Positions 26,288 through 37,358 of a stretch of 64,000 nucleotides of DNA are shown here, in pieces (within the stretch, counting starts at the first letter, position 1; each line of letters opens with the position of its first letter). Both the position numbers and the translations under genes were made by a program. Source of the stretch: Yinghuangia soli (lineage in GTDB: Bacteria > Actinomycetota > Actinomycetes > Streptomycetales > Streptomycetaceae); NCBI RefSeq assembly GCF_021502675.1, contig NZ_JAKFHA010000026.1:1-64000 (forward strand). The letters are read 5' to 3'. The notes beneath the pieces were generated by a model. It searched no databases. It was not told the origin of the DNA and saw nothing but the letters and a program-made list of their open reading frames with translations.

Positions 26288-26929
26288 TTATGCGCTTGCG
26301 GCTTGGTCGAAATTATCAAATTGTCCAAAATGCCCATCGCGGGCGCCGTGCCCAAAATGCTGATGCTGATGTTGGTGCTGGTGTTGGTGATGCGGCTGGT
26401 ACTGGTGATCGGTGCGGGACCCGTACTCGTCGGCCCCGTACGGCGCCAGGTAGGGCTCCCAGCGCGGATCGCGGAACCCCGTCCCGATGATCCGCCACGC
26501 CAGACCGCTCGGCTGGGTGGGCTTGCGGTGCATCCGCCACCCCAGCTCCGCGATGTAGCGGTCGCTCTTGACGTGGTTGCAGCGCCGGCACGCCGAGACC
26601 ACGTTCTCCCAGGTGTGCTGCCCGCCCCGGCTGCGCGGAATGACGTGGTCGACGCTGGTAGCGGCGCCCCCGCAGTACACGCAGCGTCCGCCGTCCCGTG
26701 CGAAAAGCGCACGGCGGGTGAGCGGAACCTGCCCCCGAAAAGGGATGCGGACGAATCGCGTCAGGCGGATGACGCTCGGAACCGGGATCTCGGTGGTGGC
26801 GCTGTGCAGAATGCTGCCGGATTCCTCCAGGCAGGTGGCCTTGTTGTTGAGCACGAGGATCAGTGCTCGCCGCACGGAGACCACGCACAGCGGCTCGTAC
26901 GACGCGTTGAGGACCAGTGAATGCGGCAC
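26288..26929 (-). CDS. HNH endonuclease-family protein with His/Gln-repeat tail
   Basis: 213 residues. The HNH core has paired zinc Cys (CVYCG), the catalytic DHVIPRSRGG and the second zinc pair CRRCNHVKSD. This Streptomyces protein type is widespread and chromosomal; its role is unknown, with DNA repair or restriction proposed for relatives. The odd part is the C-terminus, about 20 residues of alternating His and Gln (HHQHQHQHQHQH) from a gtg/ttg repeat, which could bind metal or be a slippage expansion. The GTG start has AAAGGAGG eight bases upstream. Confidence 0.85.
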   Translation of the reverse strand: MPHSLVLNASYEPLCVVSVRRALILVLNNKATCLEESGSILHSATTEIPVPSVIRLTRFVRIPFRGQVPLTRRALFARDGGRCVYCGGAATSVDHVIPRSRGGQHTWENVVSACRRCNHVKSDRYIAELGWRMHRKPTQPSGLAWRIIGTGFRDPRWEPYLAPYGADEYGSRTDHQYQPHHQHQHQHQHQHFGHGARDGHFGQFDNFDQAASA

Positions 26930-27086
26930 GTAATGCCTCCTTTAACGCCTGCGGCACGTGGCTCGTGCCGGGACGATCGGATCCCAGTGTCGCTGCCCGC
27001 CTACCCCTCGCGCTACAAAGAATCCCCAAGGTCACACGTCGTTCACCTGTGGGTGCCCTGATCCGGGCGGCATTAGGATCCACGCC

Positions 27087-29219
<2,133 letters not shown>

Positions 29220-29293
29220 GGGCAGAAACCGGGCATGGACCGCCGTGCCGTTACCGTGGTGGGGGAAACCAGCCCCTGCAGAGAGGTCCGTTC

Positions 29294-30310
29294 GTGTTCG
29301 TTCCGGGAATGCCGGCCGTCCTGCTCGCCGCCGACGATGGGCAGCAGAACGAAAAGGTGTCGACCTGGTTCGACCGGCACGGCGAGGCCCTCGTGGTGAC
29401 CCCCATCCGGATCCTGGTCATCATCATCGTGGCGCTGATCCTGCGGGCCATCACCCGCAAGATGATCACCCAGCTGATCGCCCGGATGGCCAACGACGGC
29501 TCGAACGGCAGCGGCCGCCCGGTCACCGGGTTCCTGCTCAACGCCGAGCGCCGCAGGCAGCGCGCCGAGACGGTCGGCTCGGTCATGCGCAGCATGGCGT
29601 CCTTCGTGATCCTCGGCATCGCCACGCTGCTGGTGCTCAGCGAGCTCAACGTGAACCTGGCCCCGCTGCTGGCCAGCGCCGGCATCGCGGGCGTGGCGAT
29701 CGGCTTCGGCGCGCGGAACCTGGTCACCGACTTCCTGTCCGGCATGTTCATGATCCTCGAGGACCAGTACGGCGTCGGGGACTTGGTGGACGCCGGTCCC
29801 GCGTCCGGCACGGTCATCGAGGTCGGGCTGCGCATCACCAAGCTGCGGGACGTCGACGGCACGGTCTGGTACGTCCGCAACGGCGAGATCAAACGGGTCG
29901 GGAACCGCAGCCAGGGCTGGGGCACCGCCAAGGTCGACGTGCAGGTCGGCTACCGCGAGGACGTCGAGAAGGTGCGCGACCTGATCGTCACCGCCACCGA
30001 GCAGCTCGCCGACGACGAGCAGTGGAACGAGACGGTGTGGGGCCCGGGCGAGGTGATCGGCATGGAGTCGGTCACCGCGGAGTCGGTGGTGCTGCAGGTC
30101 CAGATCAAGACGATGCCGGGGCAGGAGCTGCCGGTCGCGCGCGAGCTGCGGGGCCGCCTCAAGCACGCGTTCGACGACGCGGGGGTGCGGCTCAGCGAGC
30201 CGGTCGTGGTGCCCACCGGCGTACCCGAGGCTGCCTCCGCGGGTGCCTCGGCGCCGGCCGAGCCCGCCCCGCCGGCCCCGCCGCCGGCCGCTCCCCAGCC
30301 GCCTGCGTAG
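29294..30310 (+). CDS. MscS-family mechanosensitive ion channel
   Basis: 338-residue inner-membrane channel protecting against hypo-osmotic shock. Membrane segments lie near 35-55 and 95-115, and the pore-lining helix has the Gly/Ala-rich [25 protein letters not shown] soluble MscS beta domain follows ([10 protein letters not shown]... [13 protein letters not shown]), then an alpha/beta cage and a Pro/Ala-rich tail. The GTG start has AGAGAGG upstream. The following globin gene begins 47 bases downstream and may be cotranscribed. Confidence 0.93.
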   Translation: MFVPGMPAVLLAADDGQQNEKVSTWFDRHGEALVVTPIRILVIIIVALILRAITRKMITQLIARMANDGSNGSGRPVTGFLLNAERRRQRAETVGSVMRSMASFVILGIATLLVLSELNVNLAPLLASAGIAGVAIGFGARNLVTDFLSGMFMILEDQYGVGDLVDAGPASGTVIEVGLRITKLRDVDGTVWYVRNGEIKRVGNRSQGWGTAKVDVQVGYREDVEKVRDLIVTATEQLADDEQWNETVWGPGEVIGMESVTAESVVLQVQIKTMPGQELPVARELRGRLKHAFDDAGVRLSEPVVVPTGVPEAASAGASAPAEPAPPAPPPAAPQPPA

Positions 30311-30357
30311 CCCGCGGATTCCCCCGTTCGGGGGTTCCCGTCTGCGAGGATGGTCGG

Positions 30358-30756
30358 GTGAGTGATTCGACGGCGGACCAGCCCCCTTCCTTCTACGACG
30401 CGGTCGGCGGCGAGGAGACCTTCGCCAAGCTCGTGCACCGCTTCTACGAAGGCGTGCGGACCGACCCGCTGCTGCGTCCGATGTACCCGGAAGAGGATCT
30501 GGCGGGCGCCGAGGACCGGCTGCGGCTGTTCCTCATGCAGTACTGGGGCGGGCCGCGGACCTACAGCGACGAGCGTGGCCATCCCCGGCTGCGCATGCGG
30601 CATGCGCCGTTCGCGGTCACCCCGGCCGCGCGCGACGCCTGGCTGCGGCACATGCACGCGGCGGTGGAGGAGCTCGCGCTGGAGGACGCGTACCGCGACC
30701 AGCTGTGGGACTACCTCGTGTACGCCGCCGAGTCGATGGTGAACCAGGCGGAGTAG
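30358..30756 (+). CDS. glbO: truncated hemoglobin, group II (GlbO-like)
   Basis: 132-residue 2-over-2 globin binding haem and oxygen. It has the start [22 protein letters not shown], the YWGG segment before the E-F region, and the proximal His region MRHAPFAV. Group II globins are linked to oxygen or nitric oxide chemistry and, in mycobacteria, to membrane respiration. The GTG start at 30358 overlaps no upstream gene. MscS upstream and GH13 downstream give no clear functional link. Confidence 0.9.
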   Translation: MSDSTADQPPSFYDAVGGEETFAKLVHRFYEGVRTDPLLRPMYPEEDLAGAEDRLRLFLMQYWGGPRTYSDERGHPRLRMRHAPFAVTPAARDAWLRHMHAAVEELALEDAYRDQLWDYLVYAAESMVNQAE

Positions 30757-30800
30757 CGCGCCTCCGCCGCCCGGTGCGGTTCGCTCGGGCGCGGGCGGCT

Positions 30801-30870
30801 CCGGTTCAGTCGGGTTCAGCCGGGTTCGGTTTCCTTCGATTCGGTTCGGTGCGGTCCGCTTCGGGAACGA
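30801..30870. repeat. 10-bp-phased degenerate array (7 units)
   Basis: Seven consecutive 10-base blocks: ccggttcagt, cgggttcagc, cgggttcggt, ttccttcgat, tcggttcggt, gcggtccgct, tcgggaacga. It lies 57-126 bases upstream of the GH13 start codon. Confidence 0.65.
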
Positions 30871-30926
30871 TCCGTACGGCTCAGAAGGCCCGGACGGCTC
30901 GGACGGCTGCGGAGGTGGCGACCCAC

Positions 30927-32540
30927 GTGGACGGCGGCGAATGGTGGCGGGACGCGGTCTTCTACCAGGTGTACCCGCGCAGTTTCGCGGACGCGGACGG
31001 CGACGGCGTCGGTGATCTGCCCGGTGTGGTCGAGCGGCTGCCGCATCTGCGCGACCTGGGCGTCGACGCGCTGTGGCTGAGCCCCTTCTACCCGTCGCCG
31101 ATGGCCGACGCCGGCTACGACGTCGCCGATCCGCGCGGCGTGGACCCGCTGTTCGGCACGCTCGCCGACTTCGACCTGCTGGTGGACCGGGCGCATGCAC
31201 TCGGGCTGCGGGTGGTCGTCGACGTCGTGCCCAACCACACCTCGCACGAGCACGCGTGGTTCCGGGCGGCGCTGGCCGCCGCGCCCGGTTCGCCGGAGCG
31301 GGCCCGCTACCTGTTCCGCGACGGCCGCGGCCCGGGCGGGGACGCCCCTCCCAACGACTGGACGTCGCAGTTCGGCGGCGCCGCGTGGACGCGCACCGCC
31401 GATGCGGACGGCCGTCCCGGGCAGTGGTACCTGCACCTGTACGCGCCCGAGCAGCCCGACTTGAACTGGCGCAACCTCGAAGTGCGCGCCGAGTACTTGT
31501 CGATCCTGCGGCACTGGCTCGACCGCGGCGTGGACGGGTTCCGCATCGACGTGGCGCACGGCCTGGTCAAGGCGGTCGGCCTGCCGGACGCGGGCGAGAT
31601 CCCGCAGGGCTGGGAAGGCCGCATGAACCACCGGCTGCCGTACTGGGACCAGCCCGAGGTGCACGACATCTACCGCGGCTGGCGGCAGGTCCTCGACGCG
31701 TACCCGGGCGACCGGATCGCGGTCGCCGAGGCGTGGGTCCCGCAGCCGGAGCGGCTGGCCGCGTACACCCGGCCCGACGAGCTGCATCAGGCGTTCAACT
31801 TCCCCTATCTGATGGCCGGTTGGGATGCGGAGCGGATCCGGTCGGTGGTGGACTCGTCGCTCGCCGCGGCGGACAAGACCGGTGCCCCGCCGACGTGGGT
31901 GCTGGCCAACCACGACGTGGTGCGGGCGCCGACCCGGTTGGGCGGGCTGGACCGGGCGCTTGCCGCGCTGCTCGTCGAACTCGCGCTGCCCGGCTCGGTG
32001 TACCTCTACCAGGGCGAGGAACTGGGCCTGGAGGAAGTACTCGACCTGCCCGACGAGTTGCGCCAGGACCCGGTGTTCCTGCGGTCCGGCGGCAAGGTGC
32101 GGGGCCGGGACGGGTGCCGGGTGCCGCTGCCGTGGTCGGACGACGGGCCCGCGCTGGGGTTCTCGCCGAGCGGGCGCTCCTGGCTGCCGCAGCCGGCCGC
32201 CTGGCGGGCGCTGAACGCGGCGTCGCAGGCCGCCGATCCGGCGTCCACGCTGCAGTTCTACCGGCGGGCGCTGCGGCTGCGCCGCGAACACCCGGCGCTG
32301 GGCCGCGGGACCGGGCCGGCGGAGCGGGCGGGGCGCCTGACGTGGATGCGGACGCCGCCGGGGACACTGGCGTTCGTCCGCGATCCCGGGTTCGTGTGCA
32401 CCGCGAATCCGACGGACGCGCCGGTGGAGTACGGGCCGATCGGGGCGCTGCTGCTGGCGAGCGGGCCGGTGGACGCGAGCCCGGACGGCGGGCACGTGCT
32501 GCCCGCGCACACCACGGCGTGGTGGAGCGTGGGCGGCTGA
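30927..32540 (+). CDS. GH13 alpha-glucosidase (oligo-1,6-glucosidase type)
   Basis: About 537-residue alpha-amylase-superfamily enzyme that hydrolyses short alpha-glucosides in the cytoplasm. It shows all landmark regions: VVVDVVPNHTS, the nucleophile in GFRIDVAHG, the acid/base in AVAEAWV and the third acid in WVLANHDVVR. The sequence FYQVYPRSFADADGDGVGDLPG is typical of the glucosidase/trehalulose branch. There is no signal peptide. I favour the GTG at 30927 because GGAGG at 30911-30915 precedes it; a GTG at 30915 is also in frame but would overlap that site. With malQ at 20442-22658 it suggests maltodextrin use, though the genes are not linked. Confidence 0.87.
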   Translation: MDGGEWWRDAVFYQVYPRSFADADGDGVGDLPGVVERLPHLRDLGVDALWLSPFYPSPMADAGYDVADPRGVDPLFGTLADFDLLVDRAHALGLRVVVDVVPNHTSHEHAWFRAALAAAPGSPERARYLFRDGRGPGGDAPPNDWTSQFGGAAWTRTADADGRPGQWYLHLYAPEQPDLNWRNLEVRAEYLSILRHWLDRGVDGFRIDVAHGLVKAVGLPDAGEIPQGWEGRMNHRLPYWDQPEVHDIYRGWRQVLDAYPGDRIAVAEAWVPQPERLAAYTRPDELHQAFNFPYLMAGWDAERIRSVVDSSLAAADKTGAPPTWVLANHDVVRAPTRLGGLDRALAALLVELALPGSVYLYQGEELGLEEVLDLPDELRQDPVFLRSGGKVRGRDGCRVPLPWSDDGPALGFSPSGRSWLPQPAAWRALNAASQAADPASTLQFYRRALRLRREHPALGRGTGPAERAGRLTWMRTPPGTLAFVRDPGFVCTANPTDAPVEYGPIGALLLASGPVDASPDGGHVLPAHTTAWWSVGG

Positions 32541-32992
32541 CCCGTACGCCGTGCCGGCGCCGGGCGGCGCTCCTGCCGGACATGCCAAGGGCGGCCTCCT
32601 GGGGGTGAGACCGCCCTTGCCGGGATGCCCCCACATGCCGTCCCCCCCTCGGGTCGGCACGCGGGTCCCGCGATCCGCCGGTCACCACGGGGCAGTCCGG
32701 CGGGCTGGGTCCAGATTGGCGGCGCCCCGGCGGCGGCACCATGGGTTCGGGACCGCGGTTACCGGTCCAGGACACAGGAGTTGCGTGCCGCGCACGTTCG
32801 TACATATCCGGTGACACGTGGCGGCCCGGCAGGGATGGGGAGTGTATGTCACGCAAAGGGGCGCGCGGTAGACCAAGATTCGCATCTCGGACCACCACGC
32901 GCCCCTGGCGGTACGGCTGCTGACGGAGCGTCGGCGGCCGTACGCGCCCTGCTGCATACCTGCCGGTTGCTGCTGTTGCTTGTTGCTTGTTG
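32541..32992. other. intergenic stretch with three hairpins
   Basis: No gene seen. It holds a terminator-like stem after the GH13 gene (caagggcgg 32586-32594 with ccgcccttg 32611-32619), and two stems downstream of the leftward MMPL gene (aggggcgcg 32857-32865 with cgcgcccct 32898-32906; gtacggctgc 32911-32920 with gcggccgtac 32934-32943). A glutamine-codon-like tgttgcttgttgcttgttgc repeat lies at the far right. Confidence 0.6.
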
Positions 32993-35128
32993 CTAGACGA
33001 GCACCTTGTCGCGGTCGTCGCTGCCCTGGCCGCCGGCACCGCCGTCGTCGTCGGGCTCGTCGGGCCGGTTCGCCAGCTCGCCCGGCCACCAGATCTTGCG
33101 GCCGATGTCGTGGGTCAGCGCGGTCACCAGGACCGAGCGGACCACGAAGGTGTCGAGCAGGACGCCGAGGGCGACCGCGAAGCCCATCGTCACGAAGCCG
33201 ACCAGCGGCATCGCGGTGAACACCGCGAACGTCGCGGCGAGCACGAGGCCGGCCGAGGTGATGACGCCGCCGGTGGCGGACAGGCCGATCAGGGCGCCCT
33301 TGCGGGTGCCGTGCTTGACGGACTCCTCGCGGACCCGGTGCATCAGGAAGATGTTGTAGTCGATGCCCAGGGCGACGAGGAAGACGAACACGAACAGCGG
33401 CAGTGACGGGTCGCCGCCGACGAATCCGAAGACGTTCTCGAAGAAGAACGCGCTGATGCCGAGCGCCGCGGCGAACGACAGCACCACGGTGGCGATGAGG
33501 ATGAGCGGCGCGATGATCGAGCGCAGCAGCACGCACAGCACCAGGAACACGGCGATCAGGATGAGCGGGATGATCACCTTGTCGTCGCGTTCGGACGCCT
33601 TCATCATGTCGAGCACCAGGGCCGGGCCGCCGCCGACGATGGCGTCGGCCTGGGGCACCGCGTGCACCGCCTTGCGCATCGCGGTGACGGTGTCCCGGGC
33701 TTCGTCGGTGTCCGTCGGCACAGTGAGCGTGACCGACAGCTCGACCCGGTCGCCCGCTTCCCCGGTGGGGATGATGCCGTTCGGGTCGACGTTCTTGACC
33801 GAGGCCAGTGCGGCCTGGACGGCGCCCTGCTGGCTCTTGTTCGCCAGCACGTGCACCGGGTCGCCGGAGCCCTGCGGGAAGTACTTGCCGGACACCTCGG
33901 CACCGACGATGGACGACGGCTTGTTGGTGAACTGGTCCTCGTTCTTCACGCCGCCGGTCTGCAGCTGCATGATGCCGAACGAGAGCGCACCGAGGATGAT
34001 CGCGGTGACGACCCAGACCGAGCGCGAACGGCGGCCGATGAGGCCGCCCACGCGGTCCCAGATGCCGCCCTTGTGCACCGAGACCTCGCCCACCCGGGGC
34101 TTCTTGGGCCAGAAGATCCAGCGGCCGCAGATGACCAGCAGCGCGGGCAGCAGGGTCAGCATGACGACGAGGCCGACCGCGATGCCGATCGCGCAGACCG
34201 GGCCCATGCCCTGCGTCGAGTTCATGTCCGCGGCGAGCAGCACCAGCATGCTCAGCGCCACGGTCGCGGCGCTGGCCACGATGGCCGGGCCGGCGCGGTG
34301 CAGCGCGTGCGCCATCGCCTCGTGCCGGTCCTCGAAGTTGGCGAGCTCCTCGCGGTACCGGGCGATGAGCAGCAGCGCGTAGTCGGTGCCCGCGCCGAAG
34401 ATCATGATGTTGAGCACCGCGAAGCTCTGGCCGTTGACCGTGACACCGGCCTTGGTGCTCAGGTACACCGCGGACCACGCGGTGAACATCGCGAACACCG
34501 CGGAGAGCACCGGGACGATCCACAGGACCGGCGAGCGGTACGTCAGCAGCAGGATGAGGATGACGACGCCCATGGTGGCGTAGAGGATCGTGCCTTCCAG
34601 ACCCTCGAACGCGGACGCCTGGTCGGCCCCGATACCCGCCGGGCCGGTCGTGTAGTGCTTGAGCCCCGCGGGGTTGTTCGCCGCGGTCTCCTCGATCGCG
34701 TCGACCGTCTTGAGGAGGTCGCCCCAGCCTTCCTTGGCGATCTCGATCGGGATGACGATCTGCGCGGCCTTGCCGCTCGGGTCGTACGTGACACCGGGCA
34801 GCGGGCCGATGACGCCCTTGATGCCGGCGAACGCCTTGGCGTCGTCGTCGATCGCGGCGCGGTCGGCGTCGGTCAGGCCCGACGCGCGCTCCCACACCAC
34901 GACACCCGGCGCGAAGAGCTCGTCGCGGAACTTCTCCTGCTCCTCGACGACCTTCGTGGACTCGGCGCTGCCGGGCAGCCACGCGGCCATCTCGTTGTTC
35001 TGCGCGCCGGCCAGCTTCGACCCCAGCGTCGGCATCAGTGCCATGACGATGATCAGCCAGCCGACGACCACTACCCATTTACTTCGCCGACCGCATGGCA
35101 GCGCGGACAGCTTTTCCCAGCTCTTCAT
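32993..35128 (-). CDS. MMPL/RND-family transporter
   Basis: 711-residue inner-membrane exporter with the MmpL plan: one N-terminal helix, an extracytoplasmic porter domain (about 55-170), five helices, a second porter domain (about 390-520) and five more helices. Signatures include the proton-relay motif region NIMIFGAGTDYALLLIARYREE and the matching FLVALGIDYNIFLMHRVREE in the second half. MmpL proteins export lipids or drugs. The ATG at 35126-35128 has GGGGG upstream and is preferred over one 15 codons earlier. Two matching palindromes upstream indicate repression by a dimeric regulator not encoded nearby. Confidence 0.92.
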   Translation of the reverse strand: MKSWEKLSALPCGRRSKWVVVVGWLIIVMALMPTLGSKLAGAQNNEMAAWLPGSAESTKVVEEQEKFRDELFAPGVVVWERASGLTDADRAAIDDDAKAFAGIKGVIGPLPGVTYDPSGKAAQIVIPIEIAKEGWGDLLKTVDAIEETAANNPAGLKHYTTGPAGIGADQASAFEGLEGTILYATMGVVILILLLTYRSPVLWIVPVLSAVFAMFTAWSAVYLSTKAGVTVNGQSFAVLNIMIFGAGTDYALLLIARYREELANFEDRHEAMAHALHRAGPAIVASAATVALSMLVLLAADMNSTQGMGPVCAIGIAVGLVVMLTLLPALLVICGRWIFWPKKPRVGEVSVHKGGIWDRVGGLIGRRSRSVWVVTAIILGALSFGIMQLQTGGVKNEDQFTNKPSSIVGAEVSGKYFPQGSGDPVHVLANKSQQGAVQAALASVKNVDPNGIIPTGEAGDRVELSVTLTVPTDTDEARDTVTAMRKAVHAVPQADAIVGGGPALVLDMMKASERDDKVIIPLILIAVFLVLCVLLRSIIAPLILIATVVLSFAAALGISAFFFENVFGFVGGDPSLPLFVFVFLVALGIDYNIFLMHRVREESVKHGTRKGALIGLSATGGVITSAGLVLAATFAVFTAMPLVGFVTMGFAVALGVLLDTFVVRSVLVTALTHDIGRKIWWPGELANRPDEPDDDGGAGGQGSDDRDKVLV

Positions 35129-35142
35129 GTAGCCCCCACAAA

Positions 35143-35184
35143 CGCGATATGTCGCGAGCCTTCTCACGGACACGATGTATCGCG
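35143..35184. promoter_or_regulatory. twin operator upstream of the MMPL gene
   Basis: Two copies of a 14-base near-palindrome: cgcgatatgtcgcg (35143-35156) and, on the opposite strand, cgcgatacatcgtg (35171-35184). Consensus CGCGATAYRTCGYG, centres 28 bases apart, 15-56 bases before the MMPL start. This fits a TetR-type repressor bound as two dimers. Confidence 0.72.
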
Positions 35185-35549
35185 TTTACGCAAGGTGTCA
35201 AGGAAACAATCGGCTAGTTGGCAACCCGGTCGGATTGGTCCAGACCATGGCCGCAAACGCGCGTAGTCCGACCCTCAATCCAACAGGTCGCGACACCTTC
35301 TGCGCCATCCGTTTTTCGCGTACATCGCGCAGTGCCGCGGGCACCGCCGGGCAGGCGGGGGCGTCCGCCGAACCGCCGGGCACGGCTGCCGCTCATGCGG
35401 TGCCGTACCGGCGGGGCCGCCTCCGGACCGTCCGCCGAAGTTGCCGCACATGCCGCTGCCCGCTGCCCGCTGCGCACGATGCCATGCGGCTTTCCGCCTG
35501 GCGCAGTTCCACGGCACCCGGCGGCGGGAGGTGGGCCCGCCTCTTTCCC
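35185..35549. other. non-coding stretch between MMPL and repeat array
   Basis: Divergent intergenic DNA. Short overlapping frames here lack coding character and ribosome sites. Apart from the operators at its left edge I see no structure. Confidence 0.5.
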
Positions 35550-35815
35550 TGTCCGCGGTAGGGAGCCCCTGCCCTAGAGCGGGGCGGCGTCTCCTTCCGT
35601 ATCGGCCGCAATCCGGTGTGCCCCTTGGCTCTACGGCGAGGGCCTCCTCTCCCGTCTCCCCCTCCGCAGCGCGGCGTGCCCCGTCGCCCTCTCGCGCGGC
35701 CGCGCCTCCTTGAGCCCCTCCGCAGCCCGGCGTGCCCCATGGCCCTATGGCGACGCCTCGTCTCCCTCCTCCCCCTCCGCAGCGCGGCGCGGCCTCTGGC
35801 CCTATGCTCGGCCGC
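35550..35815. repeat. 57-bp imperfect tandem repeat, about 4-5 copies
   Basis: A recurring block (cctccgcagc, gcggcgtgcccc, then ggccctatg-like sequence) recurs with its ggygtgcccc landmark starting at 35615, 35673, 35729 and 35786, spacings 58, 56 and 57. A weaker copy begins near 35550. The array ends about 35 bases before the start of the PQQ-propeller gene. No reading frame in it is convincing. Confidence 0.7.
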
Positions 35816-35848
35816 CACGTGGGGGCGGTCGCGACGGAGGGGGCTCCG

Positions 35849-37333
35849 GTGTTTCGGAGAAGCGTGTTCGGATCGGTTTTGGCGGTACTCGCAGGCTTGT
35901 TGGCCTGCTGGGCCGCGCTGTTCCACTACTACGGCTGGGGACTGGTGTCCGATGTCGGCGGCGAGTGCGGCGACGACGGACCGGCCTGCCCCACGGGCAC
36001 CGCACCGCTGATCGTGCTCGCGTTCGTCTGCACCTTCGCCGCTGTCTTCGTGCTGATCGCGGCGCTCGCGCTCACCACCCCGAAGAGGCTGGCCATAGTC
36101 CTCGCCGCGGTCGGCATCGGCGCGGCCATCTTCCCGGGGCAGTCCATCGAGCGGGCCCTCACGTCCGACGGCCGCGTGCCGGTCGCCTGGACCGCGCCGC
36201 CCGACCGCCCGGCAGGCATGGCCGCTGTCGCGATGTGGCAGCACGGCACGACGGTGGTGCGCATCCGCCCCGACCAGGCCACCGGGTACGACACCGCCAA
36301 GCCCGCCACGGCCTGGACGTTCACGCTGCCCGGCACCGACGTCGTGTGCTCGGCGAGCCCGCGGCCCGATGCCGGGGTCGGCCTCCTGCTGCACGGCCCG
36401 TCCGACGCCGCGTGCGCCACGGTGACCGCGCTCGACCTGGGCACCGGGCGCGCGTTGTGGACGTACCGGATCGGCGAGCCGGACCGGGCGCTGACCAACG
36501 CGCTGATCAAGGGGAACGACAAGCAGTCCGGCAAGGTCGCGGCGGCCGGCGGGGTCGCCGTCGTGGTCGAGCACGAGAAGCTGCAGGGCCTCGACGCCCG
36601 GACCGGCGCACCGCTGTGGCAGGCGGCGACCGGGGAGAACCAGTACGCCGTGGACGTCGACGCGGACGCCCGCGAAGTCGTGGTGGCCACGCTCGGCGGC
36701 ACGGTCCGCTCGCTGTCCCCGGCGGACGGCACCGAGCGCTGGGCCGCGAAGCTGCCGCGCCCGGACAAGGCGACTTCCGTCGCGATCATCGGCACGGGTC
36801 CGGTGGCGGTGTGGCACCAGGGCCAGCAGCCGCGCTCGAACCCGGCCGTCACGGCGTTCGACGGCAGCGGCAAGGCGCAGGCCGACATCCCGGTCACCGG
36901 CGCCGACGAGGACCTGGTGATCGGCCGCTGGGACCGGTTCGGTGCGCAACTCCCGCGCCTGAGCGCGGTCGTCGGCGGCATCATGGTCACCGCGGCCAAG
37001 GCGGCCGGCACCGACGAGTACCGGGTGTCCGGCTATTCGCTGGCCGACGGCCGGCGCGTGTGGTCGCAGGACGTCGACCGGACGGTGGTGGGGCTGCGCG
37101 CCGAAGCGGGCGGGGTGCTGGTCGCCACCGACGCCTCGTACGGATCGTCGCCGCGCATGCGGACCTTCGAGCCGGGCACCGGCAAGGTGCTGCGCGACGA
37201 CCAGATGCGCGAGGTGCACGGCAAGAGCCCCGTCGACTCGAAGTACGCGGTGGCCCCGGTCGGTCCGGGCCGCTACGCCGTGGTCAACGAGACCAGCACG
37301 CCGACGACGCGGCCGCTGGTGCTGATCGGCTGA
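35849..37333 (+). CDS. membrane-anchored PQQ-type beta-propeller protein
   Basis: 494 residues. Two or three N-terminal membrane helices (about 8-28, 58-80 and 88-105), with a Cys-containing external loop (GGECGDDGPACPTG) between them, are followed by a long extracytoplasmic domain with repeated ALDLGTGRALWTYRI, GLDARTGAPLWQA and SLSPADGTERWAA motifs, the hallmark of PQQ-like propeller blades. Probably a binding or sensing domain rather than a quinoprotein dehydrogenase. The GTG at 35849 has GGAGG eight bases upstream. A 57-bp tandem repeat lies just before it. Confidence 0.8.
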   Translation: MFRRSVFGSVLAVLAGLLACWAALFHYYGWGLVSDVGGECGDDGPACPTGTAPLIVLAFVCTFAAVFVLIAALALTTPKRLAIVLAAVGIGAAIFPGQSIERALTSDGRVPVAWTAPPDRPAGMAAVAMWQHGTTVVRIRPDQATGYDTAKPATAWTFTLPGTDVVCSASPRPDAGVGLLLHGPSDAACATVTALDLGTGRALWTYRIGEPDRALTNALIKGNDKQSGKVAAAGGVAVVVEHEKLQGLDARTGAPLWQAATGENQYAVDVDADAREVVVATLGGTVRSLSPADGTERWAAKLPRPDKATSVAIIGTGPVAVWHQGQQPRSNPAVTAFDGSGKAQADIPVTGADEDLVIGRWDRFGAQLPRLSAVVGGIMVTAAKAAGTDEYRVSGYSLADGRRVWSQDVDRTVVGLRAEAGGVLVATDASYGSSPRMRTFEPGTGKVLRDDQMREVHGKSPVDSKYAVAPVGPGRYAVVNETSTPTTRPLVLIG

Positions 37334-37358
37334 CCCGGCGGACTCAGGGGCGCCGGAC

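Noticed and set aside
32960-32999. tgttgcttgttgcttgttgc stretch as a coding poly-Gln repeat
   Set aside because: It lies 3' of the MMPL stop codon on the coding strand, so it is not translated there.
35441-35713. Short plus-strand frames in the 57-bp repeat region
   Set aside because: They differ in frame between repeat copies, lack ribosome sites and have non-coding composition.
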